A stretch of DNA of 64,000 bases from an uncultured Lachnospiraceae bacterium (GCA_934343915.1 CAKRIL010000002.1:54265-118264); one strand, 5' to 3'; numbered from the stretch's first letter, positions 43,514 through 51,430 are shown. Program-made: numbers and translations. The notes: generated by a model from the letters alone, not told the origin.

Positions 43514-43578
43514 TTTCTCACCTTACACAAGCTGTGCTCTTTCTTTTTATTTGTACCACATTTACGGTGGATATGTTT

Positions 43579-43607
43579 ATTATACCTTAATTATTTTCCA
43601 TCTGCAA
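43579..43607 (-). promoter_or_regulatory. Sigma-A promoter of the ABC-F leader
   Basis: Minus strand TTGCAG (43602-43607), 17 bases, TATAAT (43579-43584). Confidence 0.7.
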
Positions 43608-43612
43608 CGGAA

Positions 43613-43807
43613 TTATGCTTTTGAAATGTACCTTCTATTTCTCACCGACCATTTCAAGGCAAGCATAGCAACTTGATTTTCCCAACAAGTAAGCTCTTCC
43701 AGTTCTCCTGTCATCGGCTCCGTACCATTCCGTGAAATAAACTCCGGTATCATATGCTGCTCTACACAGGTCGTTTTATCCTCCACAGCCCTTTTCATTT
43801 GTGGCAT
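43613..43807 (-). CDS. Short hypothetical protein or gene remnant
   Basis: 64 codons starting 20 bases after the stop of the upstream unknown gene, with only a weak ribosome site. No recognised motif; two Cys and two Trp residues. The ABC-F promoter overlaps its 3-prime end area. It could be the remnant of a larger gene displaced by insertion of the resistance genes. Confidence 0.3.
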   Translation of the reverse strand: MPQMKRAVEDKTTCVEQHMIPEFISRNGTEPMTGELEELTCWENQVAMLALKWSVRNRRYISKA

Positions 43808-43827
43808 AATTCCAAAATATTCAATAT

Positions 43828-44529
43828 TTACATTTCGGCAAAGAAATCCATGAGTTCATTATAGAAATCCCATTTTCTCTTAATGACAATTGTTTTTGTT
43901 TTTTCTCTCTTTTTAAAATCTTTGGTCAGGTTACTAAACTCATGATAATTAATTGTCACTTTGCTATCCCCATTTTTATTTTCCGAAATATTTCTAACAG
44001 ATAAAATCTTCCAAATATCCTTATGTCCCGGTAGTTTTTCAATGTCATACTCATTCTTAATTCTGCTACTGTAAAATGCCAAATCAGCTTCACCCTTCCG
44101 TGATAACATTTCGTCTAATATAGGATGCCCTTTCCTTGAAAGAAATGAAGAAGATGCTTCTTCCTGATTTAAATACCTAAACCGATATAAATTTTCTCCG
44201 CATGAATCATAAATATACTTCCACTCATTCCATTCTCCCGGATTAAAAATAACGGTAGTATTTCTTTTTTCCTCCAGTGCTTTTTGTGCTTTATATTCTT
44301 CCAATTTTTTCTTCATTTCAGGGCTTGTATGTCGTGAATATAAAGGACTGACTGAAATTTTTTCTTCAGCATCACTAAAAGCGGCGGCATAGCTGGGGTG
44401 AATTTTAGCACAACGTTCCACAATATTGTCCTCCCCATCTATGATAACTCCTCTGTAATATTCACATTGATAATCCTCATGCCAGACTTTTTCAGCCTCA
44501 GGTCTGAAAACTCGATTGTTTGCATCCAT
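43828..44529 (-). CDS. Unknown protein, 233 aa
   Basis: I do not recognise the family. The protein is soluble, with no signal peptide or membrane span, rich in Lys, Glu, Asn, Trp and Tyr; residues 75-95 are a charged helix (MKKKLEEYKAQKALEEKRN) and the C-terminal 40 residues are strongly basic. AAGGGAG lies eight bases before the ATG, so it is probably expressed. It lies in an AT-rich stretch with the ABC-F and ABC exporter genes, suggesting accessory origin. Confidence 0.65.
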   Translation of the reverse strand: MDANNRVFRPEAEKVWHEDYQCEYYRGVIIDGEDNIVERCAKIHPSYAAAFSDAEEKISVSPLYSRHTSPEMKKKLEEYKAQKALEEKRNTTVIFNPGEWNEWKYIYDSCGENLYRFRYLNQEEASSSFLSRKGHPILDEMLSRKGEADLAFYSSRIKNEYDIEKLPGHKDIWKILSVRNISENKNGDSKVTINYHEFSNLTKDFKKREKTKTIVIKRKWDFYNELMDFFAEM

Positions 44530-44594
44530 TGTCAGGTCTCCCTTAAATTCCGATTTTTTGTTCTATTTGCTCCCCGAAAAATTGGGATTTATGG

Positions 44595-45023
44595 CTACTT
44601 AGAAAAATCAATCTCATATCGTGTTCCATGCGAAAGCAATAATCCATCTATTAAGTCAATACGCAAGATACAAGTGTTTACATCATCAAAGTTATTATGT
44701 CCATTATCAATCCATTCAGAAAATGCCTCTCGCATCTTATTTGCAATATCTTTGTTTTCTTCTTTTCCGAAATACCCTAAGTTAACACCTTTTCCATGTG
44801 CGGTAAACCAATCACCAGCAAGTGCCACAATAGGATTTACTTCAATCTGCTTCATTTTGTTTGATAATCCATATGTAAGCACATAAAATGCACCATCAAC
44901 ATAAAAAGCATTTACATTGCGGACATAAGGGGTTTCATCTACTGTTGTTGCCAACGCAATAATACTATCTTTTCCGAATCGTTCAATTAATATTTCTTCA
45001 GCATCTTTTGTTAATTTCTCCAT
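44595..45023 (-). CDS. Pyridoxamine 5'-phosphate oxidase-fold flavin-binding protein
   Basis: 142 residues, split beta-barrel fold. The start IALATTVDETPYVRNVNAFY and the following FYVLTYGLSNKMKQIEVNPIVAL match small PPOX-family FMN-binding proteins (general stress protein 26-like). Substrate unknown; family members include flavin reductases, F420-type enzymes in other phyla, and nitroimidazole reductases such as Nim. GGAGG precedes the ATG. It lies between the unknown protein and the ABC exporter in the accessory segment. Confidence 0.8.
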   Translation of the reverse strand: MEKLTKDAEEILIERFGKDSIIALATTVDETPYVRNVNAFYVDGAFYVLTYGLSNKMKQIEVNPIVALAGDWFTAHGKGVNLGYFGKEENKDIANKMREAFSEWIDNGHNNFDDVNTCILRIDLIDGLLLSHGTRYEIDFSK

Positions 45024-45026
45024 AAC

Positions 45027-45140
45027 CTACCTCCACAATTCCGAGTTGTTAAACTCTTTCTTATTCCCCACCTTCCTGCCCTTCGGACAAGAAGCATCCC
45101 TCGCTTTCAGAACGGTCAATTCTTCACATTCTCCACAAAA
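45027..45140 (-). pseudogene. Possible gene remnant with CxxC motif
   Basis: A 37-codon open stretch without a start, translating with FCGECEE and ASCPKGRK, ends in TAG just before the PPOX gene. Stops block the frame upstream. It may be the tail of a zinc-binding protein lost by deletion, or chance. Confidence 0.2.
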
Positions 45141-45227
45141 TCAATGTTATGACTGACACCGTGTTGTTGTCCCATATTTTACTACAAATACCGCTGATAT
45201 TCCACTTATATTTTTATTGATTATTTA

Positions 45228-45258
45228 AGGCGGACTGCCAATTCTTGGCAATCCGCCT
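45228..45258 (-). terminator. Hairpin after the ABC exporter gene
   Basis: AGGCGGATTGCCA/TGGCAGTCCGCCT with a five-base loop, 55 bases after the stop. No strong U run follows, so terminator strength is uncertain. Confidence 0.5.
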
Positions 45259-45313
45259 GTATAACTACCACACCTCTAAACTGTCAAATCATGGTTTATA
45301 AAGAATTCCCTAA

Positions 45314-46999
45314 CTATTGCACGCTCGCATTATACAAGTCCATAAAATAAGAATCTATATGTAACAGTTCCTCAAAAGTCCCTTGTCCGACAATCTTTCC
45401 TTCTCTAAAAAGAATAATTCTGTCAAAACCTGAAATGGAGCTTAGTCTATGTGCAACTGCAATGACCGTTTTGTCTTTCAATTTTTGCATAACTGATTTC
45501 ATCACATTCTCTTCCGTCAAATTATCCATTGCGGATGTCGCCTCATCCAAAATAACAAGCTCAGAGTTTTCAAACCACAGGCGGGCTAATGCAAGTCTTT
45601 GTTTTTCTCCACCCGATAAGCAGGTACCTTTCTCACCGATTTCAGCATCAAGACCTTCCTCAAGATTTTCGACTAAATGTGATAACTGCACCTCATTCAA
45701 TGCGTCCAGCATTTGCTCTTTCGGCACCTCTTTGTCGAATACCAGGTTTTCCTTTATCGTTCCGTCAAAAACAGGGGCATCCTGTGATATATAACTCACT
45801 CTGCCATACAGATTATTAAGACAAATTCCACTTAACTCCATGTCTCCCAAGCGGACTTCACCCTGATTATATTTCAGCAACCCTAATAATATCTTAATCA
45901 AGGTCGATTTCCCGGAACCGCTTTCTCCCACAAAAGCTATCTTTTCACCCTTTTTTATGGACAGGCTCAAATCATCAATTATTTTTCTTTCCTCATATCG
46001 AAACGACAAGTTTTTAATTGCGATTTCACCAACATCGGTATTTATTGCATTGCCGTTTTTTAACTGATTGTCATCCTTTAAATCCAGAAATTCTTCAAAT
46101 CTCTTGTAGGACGCTTTATCCAATTTATATTGAACATAAAGTACATTAAAAACAGCAATGGGCGTATAAGCATTTTCAATCAGTGTAATCAGCGCAACTA
46201 CAGAACCTACCGTAATGTTCTGTGTTTTCCATGCGTAAAAAAGAATACCAATATCCAGCATTGCCACAAGCAGCGCAAATATCGTAAAAAATGCCTCATG
46301 AATCATATTCATTTTTACTTTTGATGCAACAATATCTTCTTTGGCATCGCGGGTTTTCTTTATCTCGCTTGGAAACTGTCTGCTCATACGGAATACCAAC
46401 ATCTCCATAAAACCCCTGACCAGATAATGATTCAACAGCTCTTCACTGTCCAAAATCTTTTCTTTTATTTTGTACAAAAATTTCAGAAGGATGTTGGTTA
46501 TTACAAAAATGAGCATATAGCCTGCAAACAACACATAGGTGACTTTTTTATCAATTTTCCAAATAAAGTATACACTGAAAACAATAGTAGGAATCAGATT
46601 TCGAATCAAACATAGCCAAAAATCGAATATCACATTTCTTCCTGCTAATGAACCGTTTTCAATCCTTTGAACAAGTTTTCCGGTGCCAATTTTCTGATAC
46701 TCTGTGTAATCAACCGTACTTATTTTTCCAAGTGACAAAAGCTTAAAATCCAGATAAATACCTTGTTCCAATTTCTTTTCAGGATAATTATCCAAATAAT
46801 TCATACAGTAGTTTACCAACAAAATAATCCCGTAGGTTACAACTCCCGTAAATGCAAGCGTTCCATATGCCAGTCCATCAATGACCTTTTGGAAATAGTC
46901 AGCCTTGTAATTAGCCATAAATGCATTAAATATACCTAGTCCTATGTAGACTAATACCCATATTCTGTTTTTCTTTAATACTTCCTTTATATAGCGCAT
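45314..46999 (-). CDS. ABC exporter (half-transporter, permease plus ATPase)
   Basis: 561 residues. Six membrane helices occupy residues 1-310 and the nucleotide-binding domain the rest, with Walker A GESGSGKSTLIK, signature LSGGEKQRLALARLW, Walker B LVILDEATSAMD and the H-loop VAHRLSSI. It probably works as a homodimer, since no partner half-transporter is adjacent. The ATG at 46999 has AAGGAG upstream; the longer frame to 47050 would cross the leader. The substrate is unknown: drugs, peptides or lipids are possible. The regulated leader points to induction by a translation-inhibiting compound. Confidence 0.88.
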   Translation of the reverse strand: MRYIKEVLKKNRIWVLVYIGLGIFNAFMANYKADYFQKVIDGLAYGTLAFTGVVTYGIILLVNYCMNYLDNYPEKKLEQGIYLDFKLLSLGKISTVDYTEYQKIGTGKLVQRIENGSLAGRNVIFDFWLCLIRNLIPTIVFSVYFIWKIDKKVTYVLFAGYMLIFVITNILLKFLYKIKEKILDSEELLNHYLVRGFMEMLVFRMSRQFPSEIKKTRDAKEDIVASKVKMNMIHEAFFTIFALLVAMLDIGILFYAWKTQNITVGSVVALITLIENAYTPIAVFNVLYVQYKLDKASYKRFEEFLDLKDDNQLKNGNAINTDVGEIAIKNLSFRYEERKIIDDLSLSIKKGEKIAFVGESGSGKSTLIKILLGLLKYNQGEVRLGDMELSGICLNNLYGRVSYISQDAPVFDGTIKENLVFDKEVPKEQMLDALNEVQLSHLVENLEEGLDAEIGEKGTCLSGGEKQRLALARLWFENSELVILDEATSAMDNLTEENVMKSVMQKLKDKTVIAVAHRLSSISGFDRIILFREGKIVGQGTFEELLHIDSYFMDLYNASVQ

Positions 47000-47160
47000 A
47001 ACTGTACTCCTTAATATATTGTATTTTAAGCAATAGGACAGTACAGCCAACGACTGTCAGCAAGTTTCTTTTAACCTCAGCACAATCTGCTAACAGTTTA
47101 CATCAACTGTACTGAGTAGTTATCTCGGATAAGTTTCATATCATTCTCACCTCTTTCAAA
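47000..47160 (-). promoter_or_regulatory. Translational attenuator leader of the ABC exporter
   Basis: After the 13-codon leader ORF the RNA can form: CTGTTAGCAG (47087-47096) with TTGCTGACAG (47054-47063); GACAGT (47053-47058) with ACTGTC (47037-47042); and CTGTACT (47040-47046) with AGTACAG (47002-47008), which overlaps the exporter ribosome site. The second and third exclude each other, and the first competes with the second. A ribosome stalled on the leader ORF would free the second stem and open the ribosome site, the logic of erm and bmr leaders. TAAAAT near 47175 may be the -10. Confidence 0.6.
47098..47139 (-). CDS. Leader peptide ORF, 13 codons (MKLIRDNYSVQLM)
   Basis: ATG to TAA on the minus strand with AGAGGTGAG seven bases upstream. 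Its TCA GTA CAG codons repeat the AGTACAG segment that also overlaps the exporter ribosome site, tying translation of the leader to the downstream RNA fold. It resembles no leader peptide I can name. Confidence 0.55.
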   Translation of the reverse strand: MKLIRDNYSVQLM

Positions 47161-47198
47161 TAAAATGTTTCTATCATTTTACTACATAAAGTTTTAAT

Positions 47199-47921
47199 TT
47201 ACACTACGATAGTTTTCTCATACCCCATCTCGCTCAGCATCCCTGCAAGCTCATTCATATAGTCCGTGCCGGGTGTGAGCATGTGCGCATACTCCGCTCT
47301 TACTCCCATCGGTCTGTAAGAAATCAGCTTAAAATGAAACGAATCGGGCTTATATAAGTCAAGCATCAGCTCACCGATAGCCTTCACCGACTGTCTTCCG
47401 TCATAAAGTGAAGGACAGATTACACATCTTATCTCCTCGAGCTTGCCGATAGATGCCAAAAATCTTGCATTGGCAATCACGGTTTCATTGCCTGCGCCTG
47501 TGATTTTCCTGTGTGTGTCGCTATCAAATGCCTTTATGTCCAAAAGAACACCATCCGTCACGGCAAGCAGATCCTGCTTATCGGCAAAATCAATGGTGCC
47601 GTTGGTGTCTATCATGGTGCCTAAGCCAAGCTTTTTAATCTTGGTGAAAAGCTCGGTCAGAAAATCAGACTGCAGCATACACTCTCCGCCTGAAACAGTG
47701 ATTCCTCTCACAAAAGGAATCTGTTTTTTGACCTGTTCAAGTACCTCGTCAGCAGACATCTCAGTCACGGTCGTAATCTTCGGATCTCCGTACTTATCTC
47801 TAGTCTCAGGGTTATGGCAGTACAGGCAGTTAATGTTGCATCCCTGCAAAAAGATTGCTGTTCTGTTCCCGGGTCCATCGACCGATGAGAAGGGAATAAT
47901 TTTATTAACTCGTGCCTTCAT
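47199..47921 (-). CDS. yjjW: Glycyl radical enzyme activase, YjjW type
   Basis: 240 residues, radical SAM protein. The CxxxCxxC cluster is Cys28, Cys32, Cys35 (GCNINCLYC), followed by VSGGECMLQSDF. It would use SAM to place a radical on the glycine of its partner, the YjjI protein, encoded immediately upstream with four bases between stop and start. It is shorter than E. coli YjjW, lacking room for an extra ferredoxin insert. AAGGTAAG lies before the ATG, formed by the last yjjI codons, so translation is coupled. Confidence 0.85.
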   Translation of the reverse strand: MKARVNKIIPFSSVDGPGNRTAIFLQGCNINCLYCHNPETRDKYGDPKITTVTEMSADEVLEQVKKQIPFVRGITVSGGECMLQSDFLTELFTKIKKLGLGTMIDTNGTIDFADKQDLLAVTDGVLLDIKAFDSDTHRKITGAGNETVIANARFLASIGKLEEIRCVICPSLYDGRQSVKAIGELMLDLYKPDSFHFKLISYRPMGVRAEYAHMLTPGTDYMNELAGMLSEMGYEKTIVV

Positions 47922-47925
47922 TTGA

Positions 47926-49470
47926 TTATCTTACCTTACGCTCTAATATTTTACCGTTTTTCTTTGCACCAGTGCCAAGCTGAGTAGTGTTCTGCAATAC
48001 AGCAATGCCCTGCTCGTACTTTTCAATCTCAGACCTTTTTACGAGATACCCTGTGATTCTGATAACATCACTTTCCGATGAGTAGAATGAAAGGTATCTG
48101 ATGCCCTTCTGCCATGAGCCCTTAATGATGTCAAGCACATACTCAGGATTTTTGTGCACTGTCAAATCCATCGGGAATATATCGCCCGTGCCCGAAACAA
48201 AATACTTATGGAAATGGCTGATTACATCAAGATGGTCTACAAGCTCCTCAGGCTCCTCGCCAATCGGGATACGAGTGCCCGGCGCAATGCCCTTGTCCTC
48301 CGCGATACCGACCTGCGCATGAAGAAGAAAGTGACAGCCCGTTCCCTCACAGTATTTGTTGAAATGATTATTATTAAAGTTGTTTATAATATCCATAATC
48401 TCAACGCCAAGCTGTGTGGCTGCATCCGAATTACCGAACCTGTCGTTTTTGCACTCTTTTGACATGAGAATATTGACCGCATCCGCAAGACCGACAAGCC
48501 CGAACATACCTGTGAATCTATCCCTATGGATAAGCCCTTCTTTTGCGAGAAAATTAGCTTCAAAGAAGCCCGACTGCTCCACCTCGAACGCGATGCGCTC
48601 GTCCATGTATTTTGCCATGACATCCATCACATACGGCAGCTTGTTCTTCTTAAAATCCTCAATTCCTTCCGAACGCTCCGCAATGTGCCCCAAAATCATA
48701 CGGCAGAGTGTGTAAGCACCGCCTCCAAGCAGCAACCCGTTATAGCAGCTCGCAATGACATAATTCTCGCCAAGCTCATTTTTAAACATCTGATGATTGG
48801 CGAAGCTTGGCTTGGCTGTTTTCAGCGCACACCTAACACATGCAAGTGCAAATTCATCATCCGTAATCTCCGGGTCATATTTCATGGAAATGTTAGGAAT
48901 CGCGTTCTCAAGTTCAGCCTGAACCTCCAAAATCAGATATCCCGCTCTGGTCGCCTTCGGTCCGATATCTGCATGGGAAAACGAATCAAGCACAGTACGG
49001 TCAATATTGGTAAAGAAAAGCTTGAGATGCTTCTTAACCGTCGCATCATCAATATCTGCAATGAACGGCTCCAAAAGATAATCAAGCTGTCCTAAATAAA
49101 CCGGATAATTCGTAACACTAGGCACATGCTTATATATAATTAACAGGTCGTTAAGCGCCTCAAAAAAATCCGTCGGTGGCTCAAGCTGCAAAAATTCCGA
49201 GCCGTTCTTAAAGAACTTTTCATAATCAGGGATGATATATCTCGGGCGCATCGGCGCATGACCTTCAAAAAGGTCGCAGATACAGCGGTGTTCATCATCG
49301 CAGTTAAGCAGCTCGTCCAGCCCCTCCGGAACATCCAACACCTCAAGCAAGCCGTCCGCCGCATTGGCAAGATTCGTAAGCTTCTGTTCATGTGTAAGTG
49401 CCTTGTTGGTGATAACACCAAGAATATTTTCTCTGGTTTTTTCAACTCTTTCCATTGATATAGGTCTCAT
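47926..49470 (-). CDS. yjjI: YjjI-family glycine radical enzyme (function unknown)
   Basis: 514 residues, near the 516 of E. coli YjjI (DUF3029 family). The glycyl radical motif is RITGY with Gly474, and a candidate thiyl-radical cysteine is Cys242 (VIASCYNGL). It is much shorter than pyruvate formate-lyase and not one of the well-known members (diol dehydratase, choline lyase). In E. coli yjjI-yjjW flank the deo operon, hinting at nucleoside metabolism; here deoB and pdp are 35 kb away. The reaction is unknown. GGAGG is four bases before the ATG, which is close but gives the family length. Confidence 0.88.
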   Translation of the reverse strand: MRPISMERVEKTRENILGVITNKALTHEQKLTNLANAADGLLEVLDVPEGLDELLNCDDEHRCICDLFEGHAPMRPRYIIPDYEKFFKNGSEFLQLEPPTDFFEALNDLLIIYKHVPSVTNYPVYLGQLDYLLEPFIADIDDATVKKHLKLFFTNIDRTVLDSFSHADIGPKATRAGYLILEVQAELENAIPNISMKYDPEITDDEFALACVRCALKTAKPSFANHQMFKNELGENYVIASCYNGLLLGGGAYTLCRMILGHIAERSEGIEDFKKNKLPYVMDVMAKYMDERIAFEVEQSGFFEANFLAKEGLIHRDRFTGMFGLVGLADAVNILMSKECKNDRFGNSDAATQLGVEIMDIINNFNNNHFNKYCEGTGCHFLLHAQVGIAEDKGIAPGTRIPIGEEPEELVDHLDVISHFHKYFVSGTGDIFPMDLTVHKNPEYVLDIIKGSWQKGIRYLSFYSSESDVIRITGYLVKRSEIEKYEQGIAVLQNTTQLGTGAKKNGKILERKVR

Positions 49471-49526
49471 ATTGCCTCCGATTGATTCTTAACATTTATA
49501 ATCCTGGATTAATTATTCACTTTAAT

Positions 49527-49823
49527 CTATCTCGCTCCATCCATGTAAGCATTATATGCCTGTTTTTCAATATAATCCATTCTTGTTAGTTTATACAATT
49601 CAAATTCCATTCTTGTTTTACATAATTTTCTGTCATAATACCTGTTCAATTTGATTATATTACCTTGTATTTTATAATCCGCATTGATATGAACTCCTTC
49701 ACCCGGTCTTAACGGGTCAAAATACACAACATATCTTTTGTCGCATAACTCAGGCTTAGTCGTCCTGCCTTCTTTTAATATATTCTTAATTGGTAATTCG
49801 ATATAATAATCATTCACTGCCAT
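49527..49823 (-). CDS. Hypothetical protein, 98 aa
   Basis: No family recognised. A small soluble protein with alternating hydrophobic and charged residues suggesting a beta-rich fold (YVVYFDPLRPGEGVHINADYKIQGNIIKL, here cited as the segment 33-61). The ATG at 49823 has GAGGAGG three to eight bases upstream, a very strong ribosome site, so it is likely translated. It lies 48 bases after rlmH on the same strand. Confidence 0.6.
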   Translation of the reverse strand: MAVNDYYIELPIKNILKEGRTTKPELCDKRYVVYFDPLRPGEGVHINADYKIQGNIIKLNRYYDRKLCKTRMEFELYKLTRMDYIEKQAYNAYMDGAR

Positions 49824-49870
49824 TACCTCCTCTATTGATTTTGTGACACATAGCCAAACCATGCTGCAAC

Positions 49871-50350
49871 CTATTTATGGTACGGCTCCCCCGCTATAAT
49901 CCTATACGCCCTATAAATCTGCTCTAGCAGAATAACCCTCATAAGCTGGTGCGGGAAGGTCATAGGCGAGAAGCTGAGCTTAAAATCCGCTCGTTTAAGC
50001 ACCCTCTCATCAAGTCCGAGTGAGCCGCCTATCACGAACGCGATTGAGCTTTTTCCAGATATTCCAAGCTTGTCAATCTTGTCGGCAAGCTCCGTCGAGG
50101 ATAGCTGCTTTCCCTCTATCGCGAGTGCGATGACATACATATCGTCCTTGATTGCCGACAGTATTCTGTCGCCCTCCTTCGCCTTAATCTGAAACTCCTG
50201 TGCGACCGAGGCGTTGTCGGGTGTCTTTTCGTCCGCCGCCTCAACTATCTCAAGCTTACAGTACTTAGATAATCTTTTTTCAAATTCCGCTATGGCATCA
50301 CGGTAAAACTTTTCCTTTACCTTACCCACGGCAATTATAGTTATTTTCAT
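49871..50350 (-). CDS. rlmH: 23S rRNA pseudouridine-1915 N3-methyltransferase
   Basis: 159 residues, full family length. SPOUT-fold enzyme that methylates pseudouridine 1915 in helix 69 of 23S rRNA. VGKVKEKFYRDAIAEFEKRL at the start, FVIGGSLGLDE for SAM binding and the C-terminal SPMTFPHQLMRVILLEQIYRA-type knot (split: MTFPHQLMR and LLEQIYRAY) are all present. TGGAGAG precedes the ATG. Confidence 0.97.
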   Translation of the reverse strand: MKITIIAVGKVKEKFYRDAIAEFEKRLSKYCKLEIVEAADEKTPDNASVAQEFQIKAKEGDRILSAIKDDMYVIALAIEGKQLSSTELADKIDKLGISGKSSIAFVIGGSLGLDERVLKRADFKLSFSPMTFPHQLMRVILLEQIYRAYRIIAGEPYHK

Positions 50351-50389
50351 TGAAATCTCTCCATATTTGTTTTGTTGATTATAAAAATC

Positions 50390-50509
50390 GCAATGCCATC
50401 TCGAAAATCAAAGATTTTCTCGATGTCCGTGCTTCGCACTAACAGACGACAAAGAGAAATAAGACCTTATGCAAGCATAGACTTATTTCTCTTTATCGTC
50501 TGGCATTGC
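50390..50509. repeat. 120-bp palindromic element with cloverleaf-like symmetry
   Basis: Outer arms GCAATGCCA (50390-50398) and TGGCATTGC (50501-50509) enclose three hairpins: GAAAATC/GATTTTC (50403-50419), GTGC/GCAC (50428-50438) and a 19-bp stem 50445-50463 with 50482-50500 (one mismatch). It lies upstream of rlmH, between divergent genes. The string CGTCTGGCA is shared with the element at 4.9 kb. Confidence 0.65.
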
Positions 50510-50634
50510 TCTGCTTACGCTCATCTTAACATATATTTGCACATATTGACATAACTATATAGAAATTTTTTCGGTGATATGGTATTCTATTGTTAATAAA
50601 GAAAAGAATTTATGTAGGAGGAATATATAAAATT

Positions 50635-51378
50635 ATGTGGTGTCCAAAATGTAAAAACGAATACCGCGAGGGAATCACCGTATGTGCCGATTGCGGATGC
50701 GAGCTTGTTGAGGATTTATCTGCTGTGAATGATTTATCCGAGGAAAATCAGAATATAGAAGCTGTTGAGTTCACGGATATTGAATATGAATCTGTTGATG
50801 GCTATGCAGACGTGAACAGACAGGTAAGTGCCAATGGTGACATTATAAGTGTCGACGACAACGAAGCTTCTGAGCAGGAATCAGCCAAGAGCGTCCCTGC
50901 CGCTTATGTTCCGAAGCGCACAAAATATGAAGATAATAAGTCAAGCGCACTTACCTTTCTGCTTATAGGCGGTGTCGGTCTGGTGCTGGTTATCCTTCAT
51001 GTTGCCGGTGTCATCAATTTTAATCTGTCGGCATTTTCGAAGCTTCTCACCAATGTTGTTATGGGTGCGATGTTTATCATATTCCTTATCGTGGGAATTG
51101 TTTCAGCGAAGAACTGTTCACGCTACAAGAAGGAAGCGGCCGCTGAAGAATCATTCACCGAACAGATACGCTCTTCATTCCGTGAGCTTTACACAGCCGA
51201 AGGAATTGACAATGCATGCTGCCTTGACGAGCAGATGACCTCATATGATGTATGGAATCTGAGATACCATTACATACAGAATCAGCTTACAGATAAATAT
51301 CCTGAGCTTGCTGAGGATTATCTTGAGTATATAACTGATAAATTATACAACGAGTTATACGAAGAACAGCCGGAATAG
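50635..51378 (+). CDS. Zinc-ribbon membrane protein of unknown function
   Basis: 247 residues. The N-terminal zinc ribbon has WCPKC and CADCGC (Cys3, Cys6, Cys19, Cys22), followed by an acidic linker to about residue 105 and two membrane helices (about 107-130 and 140-162). The C-terminal 85 residues form a soluble helical tail. The start ATGTGG is preceded by AGGAGG at 13 bases, slightly far. A similar zinc-ribbon-plus-membrane design appears in the gene at 58.9 kb. No function is known. Confidence 0.75.
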   Translation: MWCPKCKNEYREGITVCADCGCELVEDLSAVNDLSEENQNIEAVEFTDIEYESVDGYADVNRQVSANGDIISVDDNEASEQESAKSVPAAYVPKRTKYEDNKSSALTFLLIGGVGLVLVILHVAGVINFNLSAFSKLLTNVVMGAMFIIFLIVGIVSAKNCSRYKKEAAAEESFTEQIRSSFRELYTAEGIDNACCLDEQMTSYDVWNLRYHYIQNQLTDKYPELAEDYLEYITDKLYNELYEEQPE

Positions 51379-51392
51379 ATCCGGCTGTTTTT
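51365..51392 (+). terminator. Terminator overlapping the stop codon of the zinc-ribbon gene
   Basis: Stem AACAGCCGG/CCGGCTGTT with TTTTT; the TAG stop lies in the loop. Confidence 0.85.
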
Positions 51393-51430
51393 GCTGCAAT
51401 ATCTTACTTTGAATAATTTCCCTGCATTTC

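Larger units (their letters stand above)
43301..43572 (-). promoter_or_regulatory. Attenuator leader of the ABC-F gene
   Basis: About 270 untranslated bases between the predicted transcription start and the ATG. In transcript order they hold a 4-codon upstream ORF with a strong ribosome site (43499-43513), a small hairpin CCTGC/GCAGG (43451-43464), and an intrinsic terminator (43335-43370). The segment ACCTGCAAA (43457-43465) is perfectly complementary to TTTGCAGGT (43366-43374), which overlaps the foot of the terminator, so an antiterminator pairing is possible. This layout is typical of drug-inducible ABC-F genes. Confidence 0.65.
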
